NCBI GenBank assembly: GCA_029876055.1
Contig: CM056874.1
Location: 4,092,001 to 4,156,000, forward strand
Length of the DNA stretch: 64,000 nt
Direction: 5' to 3'
Source: Madurella fahalii
Taxonomy: Eukaryota; Ascomycota; Sordariomycetes; Sordariales
Below, in pieces: positions 1 through 11,146 of this stretch. Numbering within the stretch: the stretch's first letter is position 1; each line of letters starts with the position of its first letter. The translations under genes and the position numbers were made by a program. The notes under the pieces are model-generated. The model worked only from the letters and a program-made list of their open reading frames with translations, did not search any database and was not told the origin of the DNA.

Positions 1-2961
1 TGAAACTCATACACGGCCTAAAGTGGTGTAGAAAGCCTAAGTCAAGGAGAATGTCAACGAGCAAGGAGCCAGACACACGCGTACTCGAGTTGCCGCCATG
101 TGTACTTCTTGGCTTGGAGACTGCGTCTGGATCCGCCGGGATCCTCCGAGCGCTGCGAATCCGTCTTAACAGAGGGGAACCGGGGATGGATAGCCTCTGG
201 AAAAAGTGGAAGAACTGTGCCACTTCCGCCGCACCGTTTCCTGGAGTCATTAAACACGGGGACGCCGCTCAGAGAGTACGGCTACTGTATCACTGGCATG
301 GTGCAGCCGGGTGGCGAGACGATGTCGGGCAGATGTTCCATGCAGCCACCTACAAACGGCGGCTACCTGTCCGGCAGGCCAATGGAGCTTGCGCATTGAG
401 ATGCGTATCGTCGTGGCAAGCAAACCCCCGCCACCCAAATTGACCCAAGGTGCCCAGGCAAAGGGACTGATGTCGTGCCAGACACGATCGGTGGCCAGGA
501 TTTGTTGGGACGCTGCACTGGAAGATTGTCAGTGGATGTCATGCTTGGGGACGATGAGGCCGTATCGCAGGACAGCTAGCCAACCGCCATCGACTCAACC
601 GAGTCAGCTTTCCGGCACCAAAAATACGTGTGGACGCAGTGCTACCGTGTTACCCGGGAGGCAGGCGCGCGCTCTATGTCATAATTCCCAGGACTGAAGC
701 AATCTGGGACAGATCCGGATGGCGAGCCAATGGTTTTACTCCTGGCAGCCACACGATACGTACCGAATCTGACAGTCCAAAAGCGCCAGCCAACAGAAGC
801 CGCGGAGCCCGGGCTCGCTCTTGCAAGCGCGTCAACAACCGCGCGGGGTGCCGGGAGAGGGCCGACCAGCGGGTCCGCAATTTACGGGAGCTAGCAATAA
901 GCGCGGTTGCAATCAGAGGTTTCGCGGACTGAGGGCCACTTGGTCTCCCGGCGAGAGGGAGTCGACGAAGCCGGGGGTTTACCCCGCCGGAGATGCGCCT
1001 TGATAGCGCGCGCTCCGCTGGGCTTTTTCTGAACGATGGCTGCCGAGTTCGAACGGCATGCAGAAGTTTACCCGCTCACGAGTACGTCTGGGTGCGCCGA
1101 GGCGAGCGGGCGGTTATACTCAGGGCCCCCAAGGAAACATAAATGTGTAAGTTCCCATCGCACCGGGCCAACAAGAGAACCGAATTTTCTTGTCCAACAC
1201 CAACTCGCCCTGCCTCCGGTGCGAATTTGACGCACTGCGCCGCCGGGATCGCAGTTCTAGAAGGGTTGTCGAAGCGCTCATCCACAGGCTGGCCCCTTGA
1301 GCATACCTTAATCTCGGCTTCGATCTTTCAGCCCTTCCGCCTCTCCGCCCCGTCGCCGTGGCAGGAAGACCACCAGTCCAGCGCTCATCTCGGCCGTTTA
1401 CAGTTTCTATTCTCGACGGCGGTCTCCAGAACCCCTTCATCACGGGAATCGACATCGAGAACCTGTCGCTGCCATCAGCTCGGGTTGACGTCCATCTGGT
1501 AAGCGGCAAGTCCTGGCCAATCAGGACATCTTGTGCTAAGAATATGACTTTAGCGCCCATCCCTGCTCGGGTTCCATCACTCACCGCCAATCAGACGCGG
1601 CATCCCCGACCAGCCCCCCTCCCCGCCGGTAGAGATACCGACGCCGTCACGATCCGCCGTCGTGGCTTTGGTCGCGCGTAGCCAGCACCAAGCATCGTCC
1701 ACAGTCCTGGGGCTCGGGGAATTTTTTGTTTTTTTTCTCTGTTGCTCTCCGATTCTGCGAATCGGACGCAACCCACAATTTCCAGTGACGACGGGCGTCC
1801 TTTAAGGTTTGCCCATCCCGCAAATCAACAGACTAGCCCATCGAACACACCCGCCCCGTTTACTCGTCCGATCCCGGTCAAGTGGGCAAATTCCCCGTCC
1901 CCGTCTTTCCCTCCTCGCCGTGTAGGCCCTCGGCGGCACGCGGGATATTAGACCTTCCCCAGGCCCCCCAGCTCAGCAGGCTGTAAGTGCATGCATTCTC
2001 GTTATTACCTCATCTCCAGCTCCTACCCCTGGTCAAGGGCTGCTATCCCCTCTCTCTATTCTTCGCTCTTTCCAAAACGAGTAGAGGCGAAAGAGGGTGA
2101 AAAAGCGCCGGGAAGTAGTCGAGGCGCGGGAAAAGGACACGGGCGACCAGCTGCAACCCGAGTCACACCAAAGCAACTCCCACATCTCAGCACACTTCAT
2201 TGCCGCCCGAGACCCCTGTCGCGTAGTCGCTTCTCGCTTGCCAGCGACCGCCCCACCCTGGCTTCATCTCTCTGATTTGCCCGCTGCTTTAAGCCCCTCG
2301 CGACTTGAGGTGCGCTGTCCGCCCATCCCTTCGCTGCGACGCCCATGCCAGCTTCTCGTCCTGACATTTATTTTATTTTTTATTTTACTTTTTTTTCCTG
2401 TCACATATCCAGCAGCAAGTTGACCCATCTTTCATAGGTGACACCTTTCGAGCGCGACTGGCTGGCACTCTGCAACAGCCGTAGATCGCTGACGTCTACA
2501 CCCCACCAAGCGTCGAGGCGGGCCGATTCTCGACAAACGAAACAGCACTGGCTGCTGTTTGACACTCTCGCGGATATTGCAAGCACCAAATAGATCCCAA
2601 GCCCTGGTGCGCCAGCCCACTGCTCCGGGATCCAGGGATACAAGGATCACGGCGCCAGGGACCTCATCCTGGCCAGCCACCCGCGGGGTATCACTTCTAC
2701 ATCCTGTTTAGAGCGCGGACCTTCCTCCGTCTGTTCACTCGCCCTGTTCACCCTGTTCATATAATCGTCGACCACCCACCTTCCTGTCACCTTCGGCCTC
2801 CCCCCAAACTGCCGGGTCTCCTCTCGCCCGCCATCCGCAAGGTGAGCCGACTGGCAGTCCGACACACCCCGTCCCCGCCGGCAGAAGACAAACGTCGGCC
2901 GTTTCCCCCCCCCTTCCATCCCGCCTACCTTGACATCTGTCTGGTATCCAAAGCCGCCATC
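1..2961. other. Region upstream of the first gene, no gene recognised
   Basis: No open frame here resembles a known protein, and none combines an ATG with credible splice sites. The last kilobase (about 1980-2960) is rich in pyrimidine stretches (for example around 2040-2080 and 2370-2400), as is common in promoters and 5' leaders of filamentous fungi. It probably contains the promoter and a long leader of the gene starting at 2962. The first 1.9 kb is ordinary mixed-composition DNA and may hold the far end of another gene's regulatory region. Confidence 0.5.
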
Positions 2962-3957
2962 ATGTCTTCCAAGCCTGCCCTCAAGCTGTCGACGCCTGTC
3001 ACGGCAAACTTCCCTAATATACCACGGTCGGCTTCCGAGCTCCGTTCGGCCGTGTCGCTCCCCTCGGCGATATCTGGAAACACGCCTCTATCTGCCATCT
3101 CACGGACATCAGCATTCCGGGACCCGATCCCTTCCTCCGGTCTGCCTTCAGCCGGGCTCCCCTCTGCCGGGCCCTTCAGCGCCACGCTAAAACTAGAGCA
3201 TGATCTGCAGAAGACGCCCATCACACCGCCGGTGGCCTACCTGGATTTCCTGAAGGGCATGTCGCTGGTCTCGCCAAGTCTCGCTTCACCACCGCAAACA
3301 GGGAAGGCTCTTTTGAACAGGACAAGCACGGCTAGCAGCACGCTCAGCAACAGCAGCACCAGCACCAGCGCCAGCGCCAGCAGCACCGCCAGCACCGCCA
3401 GCAGCGGTTCTGTGGAATCAGACGACTCGGAGAAGGAAAAAGCCGAGCAGATCGAGAGCGCGCCATCCACCGCACGGACAGAGGTTAGTTGCGAGTGCGA
3501 AGAAGAGGCCAAGGAAAGCACAAGGAGTCCGAAGCCCGCCCCTATCGAGATCAAGCGGCCGCATTCGCCGCGCGGCTCCAGCAAATGCCCCCTGTCTGCG
3601 CCGCCCGCGGGGCCTACTGTGTTCCCGAGCATGAAGATCCCGCCCTCACCTGCCATCTCAACCTCGGGTCTCTACTCGCCGCGGTCCCCACTTAGCACCG
3701 CGTCGGTGAAGTCAGTCTTCGACTGGGATGCCGCGCTCAAGTCGAGGAGGCTCGCCGAGGCGCCCGGCTCGAAGCGGCCCGCGGCGCCAGACACCCCCAC
3801 GGTTAGCAGCCCCGGACACGTCAAGAGGGACTCGAGGTCAAGCATACGGCACATCCGCGAAGTCGTCACGAGGACGGTGACGTACACCCCTAGGATGGCG
3901 CCCGCGCCCAAGGGGAAGCGGAGAAAGATTGACCCTGACACGGCGGTCAAGTCATGA
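2962..3957 (+). CDS. Uncharacterised Ser/Thr/Pro-rich fungal protein (331 aa)
   Basis: An uninterrupted 331-codon frame. The start chosen is the ATG at 2962 (context gccatcATGtct); the frame is open further upstream but only from a GTG. The protein looks mostly disordered. It has a Ser-Pro-rich N-terminus, a short conserved-looking stretch PPVAYLDFLKGMS near residues 90-102, then a Ser/Thr-Ala repeat and an acidic-basic mixed segment. The C-terminus is basic: a motif reading REVVTRTVTYTPRMAP is followed by KGKRRK, which could be a nuclear localisation signal. I recognise it only as a protein conserved in Sordariomycetes and know of no assigned function. No enzyme motif, membrane segment or zinc ligand set is visible. 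The frame, codon use and conserved C-terminus make it convincing as a gene. Confidence 0.8.
   Translation: MSSKPALKLSTPVTANFPNIPRSASELRSAVSLPSAISGNTPLSAISRTSAFRDPIPSSGLPSAGLPSAGPFSATLKLEHDLQKTPITPPVAYLDFLKGMSLVSPSLASPPQTGKALLNRTSTASSTLSNSSTSTSASASSTASTASSGSVESDDSEKEKAEQIESAPSTARTEVSCECEEEAKESTRSPKPAPIEIKRPHSPRGSSKCPLSAPPAGPTVFPSMKIPPSPAISTSGLYSPRSPLSTASVKSVFDWDAALKSRRLAEAPGSKRPAAPDTPTVSSPGHVKRDSRSSIRHIREVVTRTVTYTPRMAPAPKGKRRKIDPDTAVKS
3345..3406 (+). repeat. AGC/ACC/GCC trinucleotide-like repeat in coding DNA
   Basis: An imperfect run of AGC, ACC and GCC codons encodes a Ser/Thr/Ala tract in the protein at 2962-3957. It is in frame and probably varies in length between strains. Confidence 0.75.
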
Positions 3958-6819
3958 AATTGGCGAGGGAAAGCTTTATAGCGGGACGAAATCGGTCTCG
4001 GAGGATAGGATAATTGTCTTGAGAGGCGGGGGAAGAAGTGGCGGGCTAACCACCGCGCTGGACACCGCCGCCTTGAACCATTTGAACCAACTACTACTAC
4101 ACTAGCCGAGCGAAATCTCGCCTGCGACACTTTTATTTTTTTCTTTCCCTTTTTTTTTTTTTTTTTTTAACAACAATAACCATAACAACAACATCACCAC
4201 CACCACCACCACCAACTACAACACAATACCAGCCTCGTACGGATACAGCCCGCGTGGCGCCCAACGGAGCGAAGAGGGCACCGCAAATTGGAGGCTTATG
4301 ACGGTCTCTTGATTTTTTTTTTTTCTTTTCCATTTACGAGGCGTCAATGGATGGACAGATGGGAAGGGGGAAGGGCCACAAGAATAAGGAACCAGCGAAA
4401 AGTGAGCGAAGTGGAACGCTGCGCTGAAGGAAGGGATTTGGTTGGACTTTTTTTTTTTTTTTTACGAATCGCAATGCAATTTGCAAAGGGAGAGAGGATC
4501 GGCCAACGGAGTTTTCTGGCGTTGCTGGCGGCGTCTTACAAATCACTTTCACCTCGATTGTGTTTCCCTTTGGTCGTGGTACATGTACATATTCACCACT
4601 TGTGGTTGGATGGGATAGCAATTATCGATACCAATGTTTCAGTGAGGGATTTTTTTATTTTTGCTTTGTCTCTCTTTTTTTTTATATTTTTATTTGTATT
4701 TCCTCAGATTCCCCCCCCCCCCTTTGCTTCGGCTCTCGGGAAGGATGGTTACTTCGGGTAGCTTCGTACATACTGAGTGAGCAAGGAAGAGAGAACTGAG
4801 ATGGAATTCGAATGGACCATATTGCCAGAAGCAGTCATTCCTGTTGTCGTTGTTGTGCTGTTGGTGCTGTGCCATGCCTTGTGACTCATTGCGATGGTGA
4901 TATCGCACCGCATGTGTTTTTGTGGTTTATGCAGTTGGCTCTCTGGTACTACTTGATTGTTTTGATTTTGATTGTTTTTCCCTAGTCTGACGTGGCTGTT
5001 AGACAGGCCACTCGTTCTCTATTTTGCGTTCATGTTGGCCGCGCTGTTGGCCGCCATGTCGGTGGGCCTTATGTGTGTGCTTTCTTTTGTGCAGGACACT
5101 AGTATGAGGTAGGCAAGGATGGAGGACCCGAGCGTTGCTGCCGGACACGCGAAATTGTGGGATTTACCGGTGGATTGCCTAGATTGCCCAAGTTGATTGC
5201 TTGGTGGGATGGCGATCTTGATGTGGCCCGTGAGGCTGCCGGCGCTGGCACAGGCGCAGGCTCAAAGACCTTCTCTGCGAAACAGATCCGAATTCTACTT
5301 TTCGAACATCAGCAGTCACGGCAACGGCCACAATTGCTCTCTACACTAGGCGCTCTAGGCGTAGATGCCCCTTCAAAATGGCTGACACAAGCACCAGACA
5401 AAGTGGGCAAAAAAGCGAAAGACGGTTGCCTCCCAAGGATCAGACGCGCGGGCCCGACAATCGTAAAAGCGGCAAGCCAAAGGCGCAACCTCCTGAGTCC
5501 TGGGCTGGCCTAGCGCAATCCGCCCGCATGGTCGACCTTGACAGGCCCCGCGGGCCGTGAATGGTCGACCGGTCGCGTTGCTAAGCGCTCACGCCCTGGA
5601 GGCGGGGCACATCCCTGCCTTGTCCACTTTCCTTCTGCCGTTTGGTTCGCTGGGGGTGTCGTCACTGCAGTGCAGCGAGACCGGGGCTTCTTCGTGGCCA
5701 ATGATTGGTGGATGCCTGTGTGGGCGTGACGGGCGGTTAAGCGCCCGGCGGGAGAAGCAGGTTGGGCCTTGTCCGGGTTTCTTCTGTGTGGTGTTGTGCT
5801 GCGGATGACGGTGATCGGACTGTGTGTCTTGGTGGCTTAGGGCGAGGACGGAGGGGCGGGATGTTCACGTCCAAGGGAGGTTGTTTGGGAATCAGTGGCA
5901 AGGCAGAGATCACGGCGAGACACAGGCAGTCGCTTCACCGGCGAGTCGCTCATTCATTGCCAGTATTCTCACCAGTGAATCCGCTTCTCCCCAAAGGAGA
6001 AGACACGGGAGGCCTGCTCCGATGTTGGCTTGGTACCTGCAAGTCCATCAAAACTCCTGCACGACACTTACTGCATCGTGCATCTGACGCCGGCTGACAC
6101 CGTGTCGTGTAAGAACCTAGGGCAAGGTGAGAAAATGCGGCTGTCGGTGTGCGACCACTTGCAGAGCAGCGGTGGTAGCAATATTGCAGCGCATCCCAGC
6201 CAAGTAAGATGCTCATGGCAATTAGCACATCCGATTGGCGGCGGCCGATAACTTGGCCGCCCGTTTGCATGCAGAACGCGATCGCGAACCATCAGCCTCA
6301 AGCGGACTCAAGGGGGGAGGAAGGAAGAGGGGGGCATGGCTCGATGATCAGAGCGGGTATTTTGCCCAAATTGTGTCTCCAACAAAAGTTGTGACGCGAA
6401 AGTCGCAGGTGACTCCGGGGTCCGGGGAAAAGATGGTGTTCACTTGATGCATGATTCCAACCTGAAACGCCAATTCGGGGCTCCCGTCACGGCTGGTGTG
6501 GGCGGGATGTACACCTGCGCGTCTCGAAGAACGTTTCGAAACAGATTCTTCTGGGGTTCTTCTATATTTGGGATGTGTTTTCAGTCTCCCGCTTTTCCCA
6601 CGTGCGTGCCCATGTTCCTATGCCCCTGATTAAGGTATTACCAACGAGTGGTCCAGAGTGGTACGGGCCATGGAGATGTCCGTTAAAAGAGACGTCCCAA
6701 TGAGCGGGGGAGTCTACATGTCGCGGTCAACAGCGGAGTGATACTAATTTTGACGTTGTTGTGGGCTGATTGTCGGGAAAGCCGTCACCCAGCACGAACG
6801 AGAAAGATGTGTTCCCTGA
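3958..6819. other. Convergent intergenic region with simple repeats
   Basis: This 2.9 kb lies between the 3' ends of the gene at 2962-3957 and the FAN1 gene. No open frame resembles a known protein. The first 800 bases carry low-complexity tracts: 19 T at 4150-4168, about six CAC units at 4195-4213, 16 T at 4448-4463 and 12 C at 4711-4722. The rest (5.1-6.8 kb) is unremarkable. Confidence 0.55.
4150..4213. repeat. Poly-T tract followed by (CAC)n microsatellite
   Basis: A run of 19 T is followed by an A/C-rich stretch and about six CAC units, about 190 bases downstream of the stop codon at 3957. It is probably within the 3' untranslated or flanking region. Confidence 0.8.
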
Positions 6820-9483
6820 TCAAGTTACGGCTCGCACCTCTCGCGCTACCGCATTACAGAGGACGACGCGAACCCCTGCCCCGGTTAGGACGTTGATCCA
6901 TAGGCGTTGTGTGTCACTGAGGCGGTCATTGGCGCTTTTCACTTCGGCAAACATGGCTTCCCCTTTGCGGCCGTTGATGCTGGAGTTGTCGGCTTGCGAC
7001 TCGCTGCCATCAGTTCGCCATAGGACAAGGTCCGGCACGCCACTTCCACGAGCCTTGTATTCCTGGGCCATGACTTTGCACACGGAAGCAAGCGCCCCGC
7101 CATCGAAGCAGTTGACTAGTTCGACCAGGTCTTCGAGATCAAAGTCCCAGTTTAGACCCACGACGCAAGTGCGGCGGTCGTATTCCCGCGAATGGGCCTC
7201 CCGCAAAATCCGCTCGGCCTCGCCGTTCCCAATCTCCACGAGCCGGTGGTTTATCTGGCTTGCACGAGCGGGGTAAAAGGCATCCGTGTGCAGGTCGAGT
7301 GGGCATGTTTGGTAAGCCGTCTGGAAGACGTTGGGGACGTAGACGAAAAGCACGTCGAAGAAGAGATAGGCGAAGAGGGTTCGAAGAATCCCGCCCTCGC
7401 TGTGGTATCCCTTCCAGCCCTGGCTGCGGTAATACGACAGGCACATCTCCTCGACGCTGACCTGGAGGGGTTGGCCGTCTTCTCCTGGACCACCTAGTTC
7501 ATCAAGCCATATGGTCTTGGTACTTGGCCCGCGACTGGCCTGGCGGTTGGCATCCGGGTCGTCACGGACCAATTGGACACCTTTCACGATGTGCTCTTCG
7601 GGCTCGCGTAGTTTCACATGGCCAAAATCATGCTGAAGACGGCGCGGGACACGCAACCTCTTCTCAAGCTTGAGAAGGCGCTTCTGTAGATCGTAGTGGT
7701 AGATGAGATGGCAGTCGCGGTCCTCGAGACCGGCCTCGCAGGTAGTCACGGCGATTCGCTGCCAGTGTTTCTTCCGCACATCAGGATCGGCCGAGACAAG
7801 GTCTGAATCAACCTGCCACATGTACCGCTCTTCTAGTAATGCTTTGCGCTGGTACCAAGAGCCGCGACGGGCCGGGTGAAAGAGGTGCTGGTTGAGCAGC
7901 TCCGTGAGGAGCTCGTGCTCCTCCTTGTATCGGTGAAGACGCCCTAAAACGTGGGCTGCTTTGTGCGCAATTCGTGTGAACGCGTGGCCGGGGTTGAATC
8001 GACGCAGATATGCTCCTTCGCCAAATTCGTACACGTGTGCCTCTCGGTGGCTTTCCTCCTTGATAAGCTCTCTCCAGCGGGTCGAAATGCTCGCAAATAT
8101 GTCCAAGACCTTGCGGAATCCCTCCTCGCCGGGCGGGCCATTGAACTCGAGGATTTTGTCCAACTCAAACTCCTTCCTCATCGAGAGTTCGAATTCGAGG
8201 AGATGGCGTCGGGATGTGAAAATGTTAGATGACCGGCACACAATATACTCGGGAAAGTTACGTCTCGCGATCTTGGCCAGAATGATTGTCGTGAGCGACT
8301 TCTCCGTCCACTCGGTTGACCGATAAAAGACCAGATGTACACGCTCAAATAGCTTGAAGATCGGCTCCGACAGCCTGATGAGGGGCCCTGTTATCGCAAG
8401 TATCTTGTTTAAGAAGCGTGTGCTTCGATTTGCGTCTGGTTTCCCAGGCCTTTCCTCTTTGAATTCGAGGACGCTCGAGTCTGTTGACTCGTTCGTGCTT
8501 GACCGTCGCAGACCGTAAGCTACGAGGCCCGGTTGACGGGAAATTGCGCGGCAGAACGCCTTGAGGAGGTCGGTCTTGTTGTTCCCCTGTGCTCTGGCTT
8601 CTTTCGCAAGCGTTTTCAGTTCGTCGAGACTCAGCAAGGAAGCAGCCTCCTCTACGTTCTTGATACAAGATTCGGAATTGTCGGCAAAGGTAAATCGGTT
8701 ACCCAGCGACCAATCCTGCATTGCATCCATATGTTCATCGTCGGATCGAGAACTGGGCCCGTTATCGGGGAGTGGCCGGGGTTCGAGCAGGCAGGCAATG
8801 GCAGCGCTGATATCAGAGATATCGCTGTGATAGCCTAGGCGATCGATGCGATGCCACAGGGCAGCCTTGCGCAAGAATAGACGGACATAACTGCAAGTAT
8901 TAGTCGAGTTGAACAACAAGGGAGACAGGATGACGAACAGATACTGAGCCTCGTAGCTCAAGCCTCTCCATTGCTCAAACACACACTTCTCCTTGCTGTC
9001 AAAGAGATGCGCCTCGTCTTCCAGGACGGTGTCTAGGGCGAGGTTAAATGCGTCGACATAAATAGAACTTTTCCCTTGGACCCAGTGACGCTTCTCTGTC
9101 TGCGCAGATGCATTATCTGTGCCGTCTTGCGAGGTCTGGGAAGCTCGCATAGCTTCATATTCCTCCACGGCTTCCTTGTCTGTGGCAACAGCAGGCAATG
9201 AGCTTTCGAATGCTGTCTGGTGCCGTGGCATCAACGGGCCATCACCATCAACAACCTCCACGTCGCCAGACGCGTTGTCCAGATTTGAGCTGTGCCTCTC
9301 GCAGTCTGAACGGTCTTCATCATTGCCATCGGCGGACGTCCGTGACGAGCTTTCATCTGCATCGTCACTATCGTTAAGCTCCGCAAGCCGAGGCCTCTTT
9401 ATGGGTCGTTGTTCATGGTCCCGTTGTGACCTCCTGTCCGAATGGACTGGTATAACTGCTAGTCTCTGGACAAACCGATCCAT
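6820..9483 (-). CDS. FAN1: FAN1-type VRR-NUC structure-specific nuclease (887 aa)
   Basis: Single-exon gene with its start ATG at 9483 and TGA at 6820-6822. The product matches Fanconi-associated nuclease 1, a 5'-flap endonuclease and 5' exonuclease for interstrand crosslink repair in the nucleus. The N-terminus (1-130) is acidic and probably disordered, with a basic KRPR patch near residue 29. A SAP-like helix pair (LLSLDELKTLAKEARAQG, about 283-300) is followed by a long helical middle region. The C-terminal VRR-NUC domain (about 770-885) shows the PD-(D/E)xK signature: P817-D818, then E847-V-K849, followed by the SDTQRLW stretch typical of the family. No N-terminal UBZ finger is obvious. 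The gene is divergent from SDC1, with 279 bases between the starts. Fungal FAN1 proteins are usually of similar size, so it appears complete. Confidence 0.93.
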   Translation of the reverse strand: MDRFVQRLAVIPVHSDRRSQRDHEQRPIKRPRLAELNDSDDADESSSRTSADGNDEDRSDCERHSSNLDNASGDVEVVDGDGPLMPRHQTAFESSLPAVATDKEAVEEYEAMRASQTSQDGTDNASAQTEKRHWVQGKSSIYVDAFNLALDTVLEDEAHLFDSKEKCVFEQWRGLSYEAQYLFVILSPLLFNSTNTCSYVRLFLRKAALWHRIDRLGYHSDISDISAAIACLLEPRPLPDNGPSSRSDDEHMDAMQDWSLGNRFTFADNSESCIKNVEEAASLLSLDELKTLAKEARAQGNNKTDLLKAFCRAISRQPGLVAYGLRRSSTNESTDSSVLEFKEERPGKPDANRSTRFLNKILAITGPLIRLSEPIFKLFERVHLVFYRSTEWTEKSLTTIILAKIARRNFPEYIVCRSSNIFTSRRHLLEFELSMRKEFELDKILEFNGPPGEEGFRKVLDIFASISTRWRELIKEESHREAHVYEFGEGAYLRRFNPGHAFTRIAHKAAHVLGRLHRYKEEHELLTELLNQHLFHPARRGSWYQRKALLEERYMWQVDSDLVSADPDVRKKHWQRIAVTTCEAGLEDRDCHLIYHYDLQKRLLKLEKRLRVPRRLQHDFGHVKLREPEEHIVKGVQLVRDDPDANRQASRGPSTKTIWLDELGGPGEDGQPLQVSVEEMCLSYYRSQGWKGYHSEGGILRTLFAYLFFDVLFVYVPNVFQTAYQTCPLDLHTDAFYPARASQINHRLVEIGNGEAERILREAHSREYDRRTCVVGLNWDFDLEDLVELVNCFDGGALASVCKVMAQEYKARGSGVPDLVLWRTDGSESQADNSSINGRKGEAMFAEVKSANDRLSDTQRLWINVLTGAGVRVVLCNAVAREVRAVT

Positions 9484-9762
9484 TGCTGAAGGAGCAATGG
9501 AGCGTGGGTGCTCTCATGGTGATTTCCAACGAGCGGCCAGTCACGGTAGGGAGAATCAACCTAGGGTTGACCAGGCAGAAGGGGCACAGCGCGACTGGGT
9601 TCTTGTCCAATTCGCTGCCCTGAACGCGATTTCCCGTGACTCCGCGATTCGAAGTGGGGCCACCCAAGCTTCAGTGGGGCTCCTCCGAACCATGTCAAAC
9701 ATCAACTCTCGCATCGCGGGTTTGTCCCAGAATTGTCATCTGTGCTACAGAACCTTGGAATC
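9484..9762. promoter_or_regulatory. Shared divergent promoter of FAN1 and SDC1
   Basis: Only 279 bases separate the two start codons, so the core promoters and leaders of both genes must lie here or overlap. The SDC1 frame is open upstream of its ATG but offers only a TTG at 9733, which is why 9763 is taken as the SDC1 start. Confidence 0.6.
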
Positions 9763-10253
9763 ATGTCAGAACAAGCTACAAACCCGCCTGACGCAGGAAC
9801 GGGAAATGCAAACATCCAGCCAGAAGCTATCAATGGCGGCCCCGCGCCCCCCGAAGCTGCCGATATCCCCATGACAGATGCCCCCGCCGACCAAGCGACA
9901 GCTGTATGTTTTCTTCCAGGCTCCGACAAAGACCAGAGTGCTATCACCCAATTCCCCACCCATACCCTGACTCCTTTATTTCCAGCTTCACCTATCCATC
10001 TCGCTCTTCCTCTTCCCTCTTCCCCCGAAACCACAAACTAACAACCCCCCCATCAGGGCCCCTCAGCGCCACCACAACCACACCCACCCACAACCTCCTC
10101 TTCTTCCTTAGCAGGCCTGTCGACTACACCAATCCCGATCCCGATCCCAGGATCAGCCCAAGGGCACACGATCACCCCCGTTCCGGTCCCCACCATCCCG
10201 CCTCCCAGCGACCAACAGCAACAACAGCAACAACAGCAACAACAGCTACTAGT

Positions 10254-10288
<35 letters not shown>

Positions 10289-10666
10289 GTGCCGCAAGCA
10301 CCTCCCGCGCAGCCTCGGCCCACCCCGAGCCCGCAACCAGCACAACCAGCGCCGGCGCGGGCTTCGCGATGCCGTCGGAAGCAGCGCCCCACGGCGCGCC
10401 GGTGCGGCAGTACATCAACAGCAAGATTACGGGGGTATTGCTGGAAGGGATGAAGATTGTCGCGAGGGATCAGTGAGTTTTTCCCTTTCCCTGCCATTGA
10501 ATAGCATGAGGAGGAGGAGGAGGAGGAGGATGGAGGAGGGCTGGTGCTAACTCGAACAAATTACAGACCAAAGGACCCCCTGCGTGTGCTAGGCGAGTAT
10601 CTACTCCAGCGGTCGAAGGAGCTTGAGGGTCAAGGGGGAGGAGGCAACCCGAATTCTATGATGTAG
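9763..10666 (+). CDS. SDC1: COMPASS subunit Sdc1 / Dpy-30 family protein (218 aa)
   Basis: Three exons: 9763-9903, 10057-10472 and 10567-10666. The introns are 153 and 94 bases, with donors GTATGT and GTGAGT and a CTAAC-type branch site before each acceptor. The Dpy-30 motif occupies residues about 163-206 (VRQYINSKITGVLLEGMK, then DPLRVLGEYLLQRSKELE) and is split by intron 2. In COMPASS/Set1C the Dpy-30 helices form a dimer that binds Ash2/Bre2 and supports H3K4 methylation. The N-terminal 160 residues are Pro/Ser/Gln-rich and probably disordered, with two Gln tracts of 11 each (100-110 and 114-124). The protein ends GGGGNPNSMM. The gene is divergent from FAN1 and convergent with the S13 gene. 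Exon phases join exactly, and the motif fixes the identification. Confidence 0.92.
10213..10287 (+). repeat. CAA/CAG polyglutamine repeat in SDC1
   Basis: Eleven mixed CAA/CAG codons are followed by Leu-Leu-Val, then ten pure CAG codons (10255-10284) and one CAA. The repeat is in frame in exon 2 of SDC1. Confidence 0.9.
10508..10530 (+). repeat. (AGG)n microsatellite in SDC1 intron 2
   Basis: About seven AGG units lie inside the second SDC1 intron, between the donor at 10473 and the CTAAC branch site near 10548. Confidence 0.85.
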
Positions 10667-11146
10667 GGAAGCCCGGTTGGACCGTTGGAACTCATGGCCA
10701 ATTCGGATGCGTGATGACTGGGGAAGGCGAACTTGTCCTTTAAAAAGGAAAGCTAGGTCTGGGTAACGGAAAGGAGCGGAGTTTTCGGGAAAAAGAATCG
10801 GAGGCTGAAATCACGGGCTTGATGAGATACCACTCCATGGCATGACATAATGCAGTATTGGCATGGCCGGAATAGAGGAGTAATGCAGTTGCATTGTTAT
10901 GTTCCTCTACGCCATCATCATCATCGCTTGCTATGCTCGCACGCAGCTTCTTTGCGCGAGAGGCAGGCAATACTCTGTGCCCATTGCAGTGCGTTTCTAG
11001 AATGCAAGTTTCCTTTCCATTCCCCAACTCCTATGGCCCAGTCCTGACCTGGTGGGCCAAAAGCTGCAAAGAACCAGATGATCCCTTCCCACTGCACCTC
11101 GACTACCAACCCGTCTTTCGGCTCGACTTCGCTCCACGCTCCTCGC
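10667..11146. other. Convergent 3' region of SDC1 and RPS13
   Basis: These 480 bases separate the two stop codons. No coding frame is convincing. The region should contain the 3' untranslated ends of both genes. Confidence 0.6.

Noticed and set aside
1030..1070. GTTCGAAC near 1049, a possible tRNA B box.
   Set aside because: No matching A box, no acceptor-stem pairing and no terminator at the right distance on either strand.
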